This document shows, piece after piece, positions 30,983-41,848 of a DNA stretch of 64,000 nucleotides. The notes under the pieces were generated by a model, which was not told where the DNA came from, searched no databases, and saw only the letters and a list, made by a program, of their open reading frames with translations. Origin of the DNA: Carpediemonas membranifera (Eukaryota; Fornicata); NCBI GenBank assembly GCA_019828565.1, contig JAHDYR010000015.1:806001-870000 (forward strand), given 5' to 3'. The first letter of the stretch is position 1. Each line of letters begins with the position of its first letter. The translations under genes were made by a program, and so were the position numbers.

Positions 30983-32750
30983 ATGGACAGTGCTACGACG
31001 AAGCAGTCGGAGTTCTATAACAACACACAATGTTCGTATGACCTCATTTCCACCTCTCAATGCTCACACAGCCTCTGTCGTCTCGCTATTGAACTTCCAT
31101 GCCTCCCATCTCTCCCTCAAAAACCACGTAGTCGTTCCCAAGGTCCTCATATACGATGAGCCAGGCATGGTATGCGTATCTGCCTTCAGCATGAACATGC
31201 TGCTCGAGAAGGGCGGCGTATGCCTTTTCTACCCTATCAACGACTCGACACGCCTGTCCAAGAGCATGCCGACGTTCCCAGCGGTTTACCTGTGTCTCCC
31301 CACACAGGCCAACATCAAGCGCATCCTGGATGACATCCAGAAGGACCGATATGCGTACTACTTTATCAATTTCACGCGTCCACTGACGGATGCTACCCTA
31401 CAGAGCTTCAAAGCAAGCCTGGCAGAGCTCCCTGTCGAGAAGCAGGGTAGGATTAACGGGGTACACTCGACCAACTTCACCTACATGATTGTCGACAGCA
31501 GGAACTTTGTCACTCTCGCCGGGACCGAGCTGGGCCATAAGGTCGCCACCGCCCCCACCTATTTCACTCACCTGACCTACCTCTACCCGCCCCGAGACGC
31601 TCCGCCCTCCCTGGAGGCCGAGGACTATATCCGCGACACCGTATCCGATCTCAGTGGAGCTCTCCTGGCCCATCGAATGAGGAACCCCGTGGTGGTCTAT
31701 CAGCAGGTGACAGGGGCTGAGAAGGTGGCCAAACAGCTGTGCAAGAGGCAAGAGGTCGAGGACGACCACGATTCACTGCTCATCATCATTGACAGGCAGA
31801 CAGACTTCGGGGCCCTTGTCGCACACAGCTTGACGTACGCAGCGCTGATCCACTCGGTGTGGGGCATTCATAGGAACACCGTGAAGACAGACGTCGGGGG
31901 TGACGGGGCCAAGACGACCAACCTCTTCCCCAACGACGAGTTCTGGCGCTCATTCAGTGGCGACGACCTCGAGATGATTTCCAACACCACTAGCGAGCAG
32001 ATTACGGAGCTCATCGCGCTGGAGAACCGCCTGAAAGACCCGGACAGCTTGACGAAGGTTGACGTCAGCGACGCCCTCACTCAAATGAGGGAGACCATCG
32101 CAAAGAAGGCGACTGTGACGACCCACGTGACTCTGGCATCCAACACAACGACGAAGATGAAGGACATGAAGACGGCCCCGCAGCGTTACATCAGCAGGGA
32201 CGCCAAGCTGACCCTCCCCCCCGCCCCAGAGGAGTGCGGGACAGCTGGAGACTACGTGAGGGCGGCAGTGAGCGCGGTGCTGATGCCGCGGGGTCCGGAT
32301 TCAGTGGGGGATTATATCGCGACGCTCGACAAGCGGTGGCCGAGCAATGAGAAGCGGACGGGGCATGTGGCCGCGCTGAACGCCGCAGTCGAGTTCAAGA
32401 AGGCGGTGGTGGTGCACAACAACAAGAAGCTGCTCGACCGGGCACTTGATGTGATCAAAAAGAAGTCCGACTGGCCTATTCCGGCGACAGTGAAGAACCT
32501 CGTCACCGCAGACAGGATCCCCGAGGGCTGGGCGACGATGGACCTCTCGGGCGAGGCTCTGACCATTGCTGCGCCCCAGCTGCCGAAGGGAAGGGTGATG
32601 CTATTCGTCGTCGGCGGGGGAAGCTACCACGAGCAGCGGGCTCTCGAGCGGCACTTTGCCCAGCTGAACATCGACTTTGTGTATGGGTCGACCGGGATCC
32701 CGACGCCGGACGAGGTGCTCTCGGCGTTCGCGAGATGGAATGCAAAGTAA
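30983..32750 (+). CDS. SLY1: SLY1/SCFD1-like Sec1/Munc18 protein, two exons
   Basis: SM-family protein of 575 residues that would chaperone SNARE assembly in ER-Golgi transport. Exons are 30983-31031 and 31072-32750, joined across a 40-nt intron (GTTCGT to GCTCACACAG). Splicing gives the N-terminus MDSATTKQSEFYNN leading into VVSLLNF and PKVLIYDEPG, which aligns with Sly1. Other marks: IDRQTDFGALVAHSLTYAALIH, NDEFWRSF and the C-terminal VMLFVVGGGSYHEQ. Unspliced, the frame has no suitable ATG before residue 17. Vps45 and Vps33 are less similar at these segments. Confidence 0.85.
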
Positions 32751-32875
32751 ACATGCCGAACACTGGTGTTGTAGGTTGACTGGAGATGACCATTGGTGTG
32801 AGGTGGTAACGGGCACCAAGGCCATTTGAACAGGTCATTTCTTCCCATTTATATTCACTTTTTTACACTCTTATC

Positions 32876-35800
32876 TCACGCCTGAACACCGTACAGGGGG
32901 TTGGAGTGCTCACCAGCCATCGGGTATGCCACATCGTGGTCGCCGCCCTTCGACCCTAAACTGCGCATTACAACAAGTGCTACACCCGCAATCATGGCGA
33001 CAACAAGGCACAGCCCGATGACCGCGATGGCAACAACGGCAAGCATAACCACCAGCACTGCACCAACACCGAGCACGACGGCGATGACCACGGGCGCACT
33101 CGAGTCACTCGAGTCAGCGGGGTCGACCTCGATGCTGAGCGTGGTGGAGAGGAAGGGCGTTCCATCAAGACAGGCGACGACAGTGTGCTGCTCGTAAGAG
33201 GTAGAATCGGCTGAGGCGGGGATGGTGAAGCAGAGCTTGCAGTCGACAAGCCTTGTGCTCTGAGTGGTTCCGTCGTATAGAACAGATAGGTCAGCAAGCG
33301 AACCGAAGGACGCGCCAGAGAGTGAGATACAAGCCTGTGACCCAGACTTCGGCGATACAGCGTCTACTGCGGGTGAGAAATAGTCATGGAGGGTGCCTGC
33401 AGACACGGCCTTCGTGGCGCGACACTCGACCTCGCCATCATCGCCCAAACCGACTGAGTCGAGAGCAACTGGATCGAATCCGGTCATATCAAGCACAGAG
33501 GGGCAGATTGGGCTATCGATAACGGACCTCATAGAGGTGCCAGTCAAAGATAGCGTTGGTTGGGGCATTGTAAAGTCGTCGGGGATGGTGACCGTCGTCG
33601 TGCTCGTCTTGCCGTTGTCTAAGCCGAACGTTAGGGTGTAGACGCCACCGATCGACTCGCCTGGAGTCACAACGGGCACAGCGATCGTCATGGTGTCATT
33701 GCCAGTCATCCTACACTGCCAGGAGCCAAGAGTGGCATCTTTCACTCCACTAGGCATGTGGTCTCTCTTGAATGCGATCCCAGTTTCATTGCGTATGACA
33801 ACATTATCGTTGATAAAAGCCGTACAGCCAGTCTGAGGCCCTTCGACACCAGACCATTGGTCGTGGCCAACGCATCGCTTGCACGTAGCTAGGCCGGTCG
33901 TGTCAGAGTAAGACCCGTTATTACAGGGGATAGGGATGCTATGGGGCTGGTGGTCGGCGGGGACGTAGTAGCCTGCGGGGGCGGGGATGCAGGCAGAGGA
34001 GTCGGTGGGAAGGTAAGTGCCGTTGTCGCACACGAGCGTGTCGTTCCTAATACAGCTGGTCTGGCCAACGGCCGGTTGGAAGTAGCCCGCCGCACAAGCC
34101 TCCTCGAACTGGGCCCCGGTCGTGTTGGTGAAATAGTCTACTGAAGCGTCAAGGCACATAGAGTCCCCCAAAGGAGCATAAGACCCAGGCCCACACGGCG
34201 TGCAAGTGGGGCCTTCGTGGCCCGGCATACATTGGGGGATACCGAATACACTGGCGGCAATGCAATACTCGTCGTGGGAGGCGGGGACCTGGTCCATTCC
34301 GGCTACTACGATGTCTGCGTTACAGGCGATGGAATACTGGCCAAGTCGGGCCCAACCTGCGTTGCCAAAAGCACTGGAGATGAGAGTGAAACCATCCTCG
34401 GTGATTTGGTACATGTAGATATAACCGTCCTCGTCAAACTGGACATTCGCGTTATATTCTGACACAACAAGGAAGTCACCACACAGAGCAAGTGCAGAGC
34501 CGAACGTGTAGGTCGCCCGTACATTAGTGGTGCCGTCTGGGGACAGACGCGAGGGTGTGATTACGGCAGCCTTGGTGAAGGTGGCGAGATTGTAGATGTA
34601 GACGTCGGGGTTTTCCAAGGTTGCTCTGCCGGCCGCGAGAATGAGGCCGTCAGAACTCAGGCTGGCGAGCTTGTCGACGTGTGTGATTGTATGAACGGGT
34701 TCGCCGCTGTGGGAGAAGATTTCGATCGAGTAGAGCGCAGCGGCGAACACGTAATTCTCGTCGACAGCTACGGCGCGACCGACAGAGTTGTAGGACTCCT
34801 TCCCCTTGATGACCTCTGCCTTGACATTGTCGGCGTCGAGACCAGCAGCGGTCACGATGTACACTCGACCGTTCTGGATTTTGCCGTCACAGCTTCCAGA
34901 ATCGTCGCCAACGACAAAAACGGAAGCCGATCCGTTAATCTGGTAGGCCGCTGGTTGGTAGAGTCCAAAGTCCTCGCTAACCTCATCGAGCTCGCCAGAC
35001 ATGTAATAAAAGGACTCATAAGTAAATGTCTTAATCTGCACAGGCGTGGAAGCGTGCGAGAACGCAGTAATGGTACCGACACCAGTGTGCTCTCCCCCGC
35101 CCTTGTACCAGGCCGTGACGATGATGTGGCCGTCAGTCATGGCCACGTTGGAAGCATAGAGCGGGTTGACGGTGAGCTGAGTCTTGCTAAGGAAGTTTCC
35201 GGCCATGTCGAAGAGGGCGAGGGCGTATGTCTCGTTGTATGAGACGGTGGCGATCATTGACGAGCTCAGCGCGACACCGCGGACGTGGGTGTGGTTAAGA
35301 CCACCCTGCGCGGCATTGAGAGTGAAAGGTGAGCTGGTGGTATCATTCACGCACGTCCAGTTCCCTTCATTGGGGGAGTACCCCGCTGGGCACGCTACCT
35401 GTGACGACCTGTCGAAGGGGGGGACGTAACGGCCGGCGTCGGGGTCGAGGCAGGCGAACTGACCCTGGTCTGGCTGGTAGTGGCCCAGAAGACATGGCAC
35501 GCACTCGCCAGTCATTGATAGGTAGGTACCTGGGTCGCATGCGTCAAGGTCAATGACGAAATTGGAAGTTGTGGATTGACCGGCAAAGAAGAGCGTTGAC
35601 TCCGCAACGGCCACGTGCTGGCCGTAGTTTTGTTCCGCGCTGTATCCGCGGGTTGAGTAAACCTGCTCAAACTGACTCGACTCGGAGTTAAACTGGTAAA
35701 TGAAGGCAGCTCCAGCCTGGTCAACAGGGTACAAGTAGTTCGGCGCCCCCACAGCAACGGTGTCACCACGGACTGACACAGCCCTACCAAAGTGGCATTT

Positions 35801-36674
35801 GGGCTTCCACTCGCCGGTACACGGGCCTTCTATGGTTGACACTAGGGTGGGTGAGGCGGGGGTGGTGATGTTGTACATATAGGCGGCCTCGTGTCCATAG
35901 TTGTCCGCAGTGCCGACTACAAGCCAGCCGTCAGCAGCTGCGAGTGATGACATGTCATTGGAAGTTGGTGGGCAGATTGTTGTCACAATGTTACACTGAG
36001 TGTCCAAAACTCGGATGGAGTAGAGATAGTCTGCGTACCAGCGGGTGTAGACAAGACCGCCGCTGATGGCGATATGGAGGCCGTTACTGAGCGTCGCCGT
36101 GTCGGGGTCCGAGCTCATCGTCCCCGTCAGCACCCACGAGTAAGATGACTTCGCGAACACAGCCATCGTGCCGCAGTAGCCGCCCGTGCTGATGTTGGTT
36201 GATGTGGATGCACCGACGGCAAGTACATCGCCTTCAATGGCGAGAGCGCTGCCAAAGGAGTGGAGCGCGATGCCCTGGCTCGATAGGTCAGGAGGGTCAA
36301 GAATTGTCAAGCTTTCGCTGAAAGAAGTGCCTTTGCGGTCGTAAATGTAGACACGGCCATGGCTGTCGTGGCCTACATCTGACTGTGTGAGCGAGAGAAT
36401 GCTGGTGACAAACAGTGATGACGAATGATTCGGAAGCCGCAAGATGGACTCCGAAATAGGTGCCACCAAAAGAGATGCTGTCGGATATGGCCCAAATGTC
36501 GTCAGGTCCACGGGTGTATAGGGAAACTTTGCGAGCTGCATTCGAGGCAATGAGAAGAGTGCTATCGTCGGTAAAAACAGCATCACTGACCTCCATCGTT
36601 TCAATCTTCTGTAAGCATAGCGAGCTAATGATGATGGACAGAATGAGCAAAACAAAAGACGAATGTCGTGGCAT
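32876..36674 (-). CDS. giant type I membrane protein with beta-propeller-like and Cys-rich repeats, two exons
   Basis: Surface protein of 1,255 residues, function unknown. Exons in transcription order: 36674-36414 and 36382-32876; the 31-nt intron (GTTTGT to GCTCACACAG) joins SESFVIT to SDVGHDSHGRVYIYD. A signal peptide (SFVLLILSIIISS) is followed by FG-GAP-like repeats (FGSALAIEGDVLAVGAS, FGRAVSVRGDTVAVGAP, FGSALALCGDFLVVSEY). Cys-rich ephrin-receptor-like modules of the CPAGY...C type sit between them. Near the C-terminus lie an IPT-like stretch, a long hydrophobic helix and a short tail with NPLYG. It resembles protist adhesion or receptor-like proteins; no kinase domain is present. Confidence 0.85.
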
Positions 36675-36877
36675 ATCTCTGCTTCGCACAAGTACAAATT
36701 GACCTTAAATACCTTAAACTGAGTCTCAATACCTTAAATGCCAGCAACAAGATTGTGAAGTATGGCTGGCTGAACATCAAGTTCACGCCCCTCGAGTTTG
36801 GAGTCCACGGTCAAAACACCAGCAGTGGCAGCCAAGATGAACGAGCCACGATCCGCGCGGACCCGATGGGTACGTCT

Positions 36878-36986
36878 CCATAAATGGGTATAAATGATCG
36901 GTTGGTTTTAGGCTAGCGTCGAGGGAAGGCGGCTCTACTTTATACATAAGGCAGCCTCACTGCGTCGCGTTGTACGCGTCCGCCAG
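36878..36986. repeat. left arm of a 109-bp inverted repeat
   Basis: Compared base by base, this equals the reverse complement of 37702-37810. The arm includes the last nine codons and stop of the IFT27-like gene plus its 3' flank. The arms enclose 715 bp, the rest of that gene. Confidence 0.95.
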
Positions 36987-37499
36987 TAGCATGAACGGAA
37001 GGTCGACGTCACGCCGGTCCACCGCGTTCGTGCGCGCCAAACGCCACCCCTTCCGGTCAGCTAGGTCTGATATCTTCGCGTGGAGGCGCACGCTGGCGGC
37101 GTCTTCGACCTCATATGAATGCGTCGCGACCAGGACAACGGGCAGGTTCTCCTGGAGTGTGGCCTCAACAAGAACGTTAGACCAGTGTGTGATAGACTCT
37201 ACGGCGTCCTGATCGTTGGCATCATAGAGAATAAGGGCGCATTGGCATTCGGCGATGTATTTCTTCACCAAGTCGGTGTATAGCGGACATCCGGGCATGT
37301 CAAAGAAGAAAAATTCGTAGACAACATCATCGTCGGGAACGCGAACTTGCTTGTTCGTGATCCGAGGGTCAGTCGTCATATTGTAGTGTGAAAGATAGTC
37401 TGTGCTCTTCGGATCGCTGAACATCGAGACTAGCGTAGATTTCCCGCATCTTTGGTTGCCAAGGACCGCACAGTTAACGATAACAGGGCTGTCAGCCAT
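36957..37499 (-). CDS. small GTPase, IFT27/RABL4-like
   Basis: Ras-superfamily protein of 180 residues. The P-loop is GNQRCGKST and the switch II region is FFFDMPGCPLYTDLV. The segment NMTTDPRITNKQVRVPDDD resembles the IFT27 switch I region, and the C-terminal helices fit. IFT27 pairs with IFT25 in the IFT-B complex. The G4 guanine-specificity motif NKxD is replaced by THSYEV, so nucleotide binding or specificity may be altered. There is no C-terminal prenylation cysteine, as in IFT27. The 3' end lies in a 109-bp repeat that is duplicated, inverted, upstream of the gene. Confidence 0.65.
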   Translation of the reverse strand: MADSPVIVNCAVLGNQRCGKSTLVSMFSDPKSTDYLSHYNMTTDPRITNKQVRVPDDDVVYEFFFFDMPGCPLYTDLVKKYIAECQCALILYDANDQDAVESITHWSNVLVEATLQENLPVVLVATHSYEVEDAASVRLHAKISDLADRKGWRLARTNAVDRRDVDLPFMLLADAYNATQ

Positions 37500-37701
37500 G
37501 AGAAACTATATAAAAGCGAATTTTGAACCTTAAAATGCGATGTTGGCAACGAGCTGTTACTGGCGGTCCATGTCGCACTAGCGGATGGATGCAGATAAAG
37601 TCTACCTGCTGGGACCATTTATTCAACTTTTCTCTGGGGCAACTCGGCAGACACGAAGAGGAGAGCATCCCGTGGCACAAGCCAGCTGCATGCCTGTTGT
37701 C

Positions 37702-37810
37702 CTGGCGGACGCGTACAACGCGACGCAGTGAGGCTGCCTTATGTATAAAGTAGAGCCGCCTTCCCTCGACGCTAGCCTAAAACCAACCGATCATTTATAC
37801 CCATTTATGG
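37702..37810. repeat. right arm of a 109-bp inverted repeat with gene remnant
   Basis: Inverted copy of 36878-36986. On the plus strand it begins with the codons for the GTPase C-terminus LADAYNATQ and stop, an orphan gene tail without its body. The outer edge is one base beyond the eL21 stop codon, so this arm supplies the eL21 3' UTR. Confidence 0.95.
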
Positions 37811-37811
37811 C

Positions 37812-38320
37812 TTAGTAAGTGGGCATGTGGGGAAGAGGAGCGACGTCGATGATGCCAGTGCCCTTGACGTAGGTGGCCTCGCGGGGAGCACCGGGCATAC
37901 GCTTGAGTTCGACCTTGACGCCAGTCTTCTTGGCCTCAGCCTTGAGCTCGTCGTTGCGGCGAGCACGGGCCTTGATCTCAGCCTTAAGGTTGGAGAGCTT
38001 GATGTGCTCAACGCGGACGTGGATGCGCTTCTTCATGATGCGGCCGCCAACACGCTTGTTGACCTCAACACCGATAGCACGGGGGGAAACGTTCCAGACG
38101 ACGCCGGTCTTGCCGTGGTAGAACTTGTGGGGGAGAGACTTGTGCACAGCGGCGTTGGCCTTGATGTCAACGTGGTCGCCGAGGCGGTAGGGCACAAGAG
38201 TGCGGGCGGGAGCGGGAACACCGGCCTGGCGGAAGCCCTGGCGGAACATGTAGCGCGTACCGTGCCTACATAACAATTTTGATGATCAAAAACGAACCTA
38301 TAACCGTTGCAGTGGGGCAT
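37812..38320 (-). CDS. RPL21: 60S ribosomal protein eL21, two exons
   Basis: Large-subunit ribosomal protein of 158 residues. Exons in transcription order: 38320-38298 (eight codons, the last split) and 38265-37812; the 32-nt intron (GTTCGT to TTATGTAG) joins MPHCNGYR to HGTRYMFRQGF, the normal eL21 N-terminus. The body carries GDHVDIK, LPHKFYHGKTGVVWNV, VNKRVGGRI and RVEHIK, all family hallmarks. A TTG-initiated frame seen without splicing is an artefact. A tiny first exon with an intron just after it is common in ribosomal protein genes of intron-poor protists. Confidence 0.95.
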
Positions 38321-38517
38321 TTCCTCGGTCTAGCAAGCTCTGTTTTTTTTCACGAAAAAAAGTTGAACATTTTTCTCCAGCACTGCTTACACCCCGTCCA
38401 GTCAAATTGCAGCCGTATAATGCTATACACCGTGTGGAAAAGTGATCCTGCGCTCACAAGCATGAGTCGGCAAACTGACCATAATCTGCATCTTGCGAAT
38501 TTGGTCAGAAATCGCCG

Positions 38518-39510
38518 ATGGAACACCAGGCTGTGCGAACATCGACCATATCAACGCCAGCATCCCCCTACAAGCATCCGTTTCCTACCACTCAAATATC
38601 GCGCGGAAACCGTTTTGAGGTCGAGGTTTCGCGTTCAGACGCGGGTCTCGGCGCTAGAGTCCCGAGGACAGGCCTAAGCAGACTTAGCACGAATGGTGTG
38701 TCCAGATCACTTGCATCTCCATCCGCAGCATCCCTCAGGATGAAGTACAACACCCGTGTGGAGGAGATAACAAAAGACGACGCCGAACACCACAAGCGCC
38801 ACATCATTCCAGAGAAAGACAGTGCCCCTGCCGGAGAGCGCATCACCAGCATGGTAGCCGCCCATGTCCAGACCGTCTCCTCCCCCTCGGGCCGCGACGT
38901 GCCCCAGCGGAACCAGTTTAGGTTCGGCCCATCCCTCCCTCTCGTTCGGGAGCCACCCAAGACGTTCGGGTCGCCCCTGTTTCGTATGGCAATGGAGGGG
39001 CCTCGTGTGAGGTCGACACTCCGTGTTGATGATGAGAGCACCGTCGCCGACTCCGGCACGCAGTCGGTAGTCATCGATGACATCGCCAGCATCGCAGAGA
39101 AGGTGGATGAGATGCCTATCGACGAGATTCCTGATACTCCCGTGGCCCAGGAGGTTGGAACAACGGACATGATGCCGAGCACGGTCACCCCCACCCTTGT
39201 ACACCCTGACGACGAGGAGAAGGCTGACGAGAACGCGAATGTTGACCAGAGCGAGCGTGCTGTGGCTCATAAGCCACTCACTGAGACGTTTGAGACTGTG
39301 GTGCTCGACACGTCGACACATCCTCTTGTCCGACTCATTGGGCCTGAGGAGGCCGCAAAGGACATGCTCAGGCCTAAGGAACCGACCGAGTCACGGTATG
39401 GCACGCCCACAGTCTCGAAGATGGTTGAGATGAGTGGAGTTTCTGTCGACGATGCTGCATACACCGACGGCCCAGGCCTTCCGAGCCCCAAGAAGCATGG
39501 GGCTATGTAA
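38518..39510 (+). CDS. hypothetical, probably disordered protein
   Basis: Protein of 330 residues, rich in Ser, Thr, Pro and Asp/Glu, with no domain I recognise. Residues 70-100 (MKYNTRVEEITKDDAEHHK) could form a short helix; the remainder looks unstructured. There is no signal peptide or membrane segment. It is divergent from eL21, with about 200 bp between starts that include a T-rich and A-rich stretch near 38343-38360. Confidence 0.6.
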   Translation: MEHQAVRTSTISTPASPYKHPFPTTQISRGNRFEVEVSRSDAGLGARVPRTGLSRLSTNGVSRSLASPSAASLRMKYNTRVEEITKDDAEHHKRHIIPEKDSAPAGERITSMVAAHVQTVSSPSGRDVPQRNQFRFGPSLPLVREPPKTFGSPLFRMAMEGPRVRSTLRVDDESTVADSGTQSVVIDDIASIAEKVDEMPIDEIPDTPVAQEVGTTDMMPSTVTPTLVHPDDEEKADENANVDQSERAVAHKPLTETFETVVLDTSTHPLVRLIGPEEAAKDMLRPKEPTESRYGTPTVSKMVEMSGVSVDDAAYTDGPGLPSPKKHGAM

Positions 39511-39609
39511 AACTATCACTTAGAACCGTTTAGACGTCTTTTGCTGCACTTGTCGTCAGTTTCTTCGACTCTGAATGGGTCCCTGTTCCGAAAAATTACG
39601 ACCGGCGTT

Positions 39610-40887
39610 ATGCCTGGTGGAAGGGCGCAGACGTACTCTTTAGCTGCCATTAGTAACATATTAGAAGCTGCTAAACGCCCCAGCTCTTTTCAGGAGCTAG
39701 AGATGGATAGCGACGACGGAGGAGTGTCGAAGCACGAATCCATCTACTCCGAGCTACTTAAGCTTCATCCGCCAAAAGCAAAGCGCTCACCACAGAAACC
39801 CAACGCACATACACACACGAAATCGCCAACCAAGAGCTTTCGTGCTCTAAAACCGGGCAAATCGGCTCCTCCATTGGCGACATCCACCACTCCCCAGCGG
39901 AAATCCAAGCTTCGGGAGGCGATAGAGCTGTCCAAGTCACTGGGGGCCAGCGACTACGACCTCGGAGCTGTCGATGACATTCAAAGCATCCAATCAGCTC
40001 ACAGTGCTTTCGAACTCACCGATGAAGAGAGCGAGCATGAAGCTGCGTCACCTAGCCCAACCTGGCTGGATGCCTCAGTGTCCGAGGAAGACGAGGAGGA
40101 GGTAGGGTCAACCCGCCACGCCCTGACCATGTCCTTGTCCGCCTTGCCACCTGACCTGAGGGACTACGCTCCCTCCCCTGCCCCACCACGACACTGCACG
40201 GAGCCGGAGATGGAGGATGACACTGTAACATACGATGGGGAGGATGAGGCATATGGATCCTTCGAATACGAGGCTTATGAGAACGATAACGGGAACGACC
40301 TCGGAGGATACAACCCACAAGACGAGGAAGACGAGGAAGACGAGGAGGAGACGGAGGAGACTGACTTCACCGAGACATACAACCGGGCCGACCCCCTCGA
40401 ATCGACCCTGACCAGTGCCCTGGAACCCATCCCCACGTCCTCGCCATGGCCATCAGTTGATTACAGGCCAGCAGTCTCATCCCCACTCTCCAAGCTCGCG
40501 TTCTCAGCAATGGGCGACGCTTCTGAGAGCGATACCGACTCTGAACAAGTCGAGTCGGGGTGGGGGTTCAGAGTTCCGACGCCCCTGGCCATTGTCGAGG
40601 CAAGCGGGGTCAGCATTGAGTGGGACTCTTCGGTCCTTCCTTCAGACACGGCTAACATGCAGTTTGGCCTGAGTCTCTTGAAGCAGAGGCTCTCGATCGA
40701 CTCTGACGGTCGAGTCAATCCTATTGGCAGTCCTGAGCTACTCATTGAGAATACCAGAGATCCAGACTTCTTTGATGCTGACAACAGCTTGGGCGGGGTG
40801 ACGATGTATGTCCTCGTCCCCATGAAGGGACAGGATGGACGATGGAAGGACGGGCCCGCCAGTGACGCGGCCGTGGTTGCTCGGTGA
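39610..40887 (+). CDS. hypothetical acidic protein
   Basis: Protein of about 425 residues if started at the ATG at 39610; the frame runs 23 codons further up from a TTG only. It is strongly acidic in the middle (DEEDEEDEEETEETD near two thirds), with basic Lys/Pro-rich stretches N-terminally. No enzyme motif or membrane helix is seen. It lies on the same strand as and 100 bp after another disordered protein gene, so the two may be related in role, but I see no sequence similarity. Confidence 0.6.
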   Translation: MPGGRAQTYSLAAISNILEAAKRPSSFQELEMDSDDGGVSKHESIYSELLKLHPPKAKRSPQKPNAHTHTKSPTKSFRALKPGKSAPPLATSTTPQRKSKLREAIELSKSLGASDYDLGAVDDIQSIQSAHSAFELTDEESEHEAASPSPTWLDASVSEEDEEEVGSTRHALTMSLSALPPDLRDYAPSPAPPRHCTEPEMEDDTVTYDGEDEAYGSFEYEAYENDNGNDLGGYNPQDEEDEEDEEETEETDFTETYNRADPLESTLTSALEPIPTSSPWPSVDYRPAVSSPLSKLAFSAMGDASESDTDSEQVESGWGFRVPTPLAIVEASGVSIEWDSSVLPSDTANMQFGLSLLKQRLSIDSDGRVNPIGSPELLIENTRDPDFFDADNSLGGVTMYVLVPMKGQDGRWKDGPASDAAVVAR

Positions 40888-41174
40888 GGGGAGTATGGCG
40901 AGTTATGTTCCGCGGTCAATGTATTGACATAAATAGTTCAGCTCATGGTTGCTGTTTCGTCGCATCAGGTACATGACTCTGGCTTGACTGGAGTGTCGAG
41001 TATGGATGATGACGAGCCAGGAGACGGAATTTATAAGACTGGGTGAGAGATGAGTGTCGTTTGATACCCAGCGTGGGTCCAATATCGTTGTAGATCCTCG
41101 AATCTATCACGAATCGGTTGACTGTCGCGAATCATGGTGGAATGGCAGTACCGCGCTCAAGGAACACAATTCAT

Positions 41175-41681
41175 ATGACTGTTGCCTTGCCGTCTTCTGA
41201 ATTAGCAATAACTGCCGCTGATGCTGTTCGCGAGTGGGAAAGCGTCGATCTTGTGCTTCAAGGCCCGATCGTCAAGGGTTTTGGCCGCGGCAAGAGCCAA
41301 TTGCAGTGCCCTACAGCCAATTTGGACCCAAATGCTATCCAAGAAGACGTTAAGAAGATCTTAGGCCAGCGAATGGGCGTTTACGCCGGCTACGCCACCT
41401 TCACCTCCAAGAACGCACGCTTCCCTGCGCCCGGCGAGCGCTATCCCATGGTCATGAGCATCGGGACGAATCCAACGTACGCGAACTGCAAACTAACGAT
41501 CGAGGCACACCTGATGCATGAGTTTAAGGAGGACTTCTACGGCGCGACCCTCAAGCTCGAGGTGACCCATCTGATTCGGACCAACACTAAGTTTGTGAGC
41601 TTCGAGGAGCTGAAGAGCGCCATATTTGACGATATCAAACTGTACGCCATGCGCTTGAAGAAGGGCTGTGCGATCATTTGA
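41175..41681 (+). CDS. riboflavin kinase
   Basis: Makes FMN from riboflavin and ATP. The product has 168 residues, a size typical of monofunctional eukaryotic flavokinases. The hallmark PTAN motif is present in LQCPTANLD after the glycine-rich VKGFGRGKSQL. GVYAGYATF, MSIGTNPTY, and a conserved EAHLMHEFKEDFYG segment with the catalytic Glu follow. There is no FAD synthetase domain. I start at MTVALPSSE, as an in-frame extension to 41118 has only a TTG. The FMN supplied would serve, among others, the nitroreductases in this window. Confidence 0.93.
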   Translation: MTVALPSSELAITAADAVREWESVDLVLQGPIVKGFGRGKSQLQCPTANLDPNAIQEDVKKILGQRMGVYAGYATFTSKNARFPAPGERYPMVMSIGTNPTYANCKLTIEAHLMHEFKEDFYGATLKLEVTHLIRTNTKFVSFEELKSAIFDDIKLYAMRLKKGCAII

Positions 41682-41792
41682 TGCCTTTTTTGATTGATTG
41701 GCCAAGCTGTGCACGTGTGTTCATTTAAAAGTCGGCATACCATTGCTTTGCACGTCTCCTCGCGCTGGCTCACCAGCGGAGTTCAGTCCTGT

Positions 41793-41802
41793 GTGCAGTT
41801 TA
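41793..41802 (+). promoter_or_regulatory. GTGCAGTTTA element upstream of hydrolase gene
   Basis: Same element as at 60734 and 46718, here 47-56 nt before the ATG at 41849. A promoter role is inferred from recurrence. Confidence 0.4.
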
Positions 41803-41848
41803 CCGTGATAGCGTCGTCACTTCGACTGAAAAGGATCATCGACAAGCA

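Noticed and set aside
37827-38273. 148-codon frame antisense to eL21
   Set aside because: Shadow frame; eL21 is unambiguous on the other strand.
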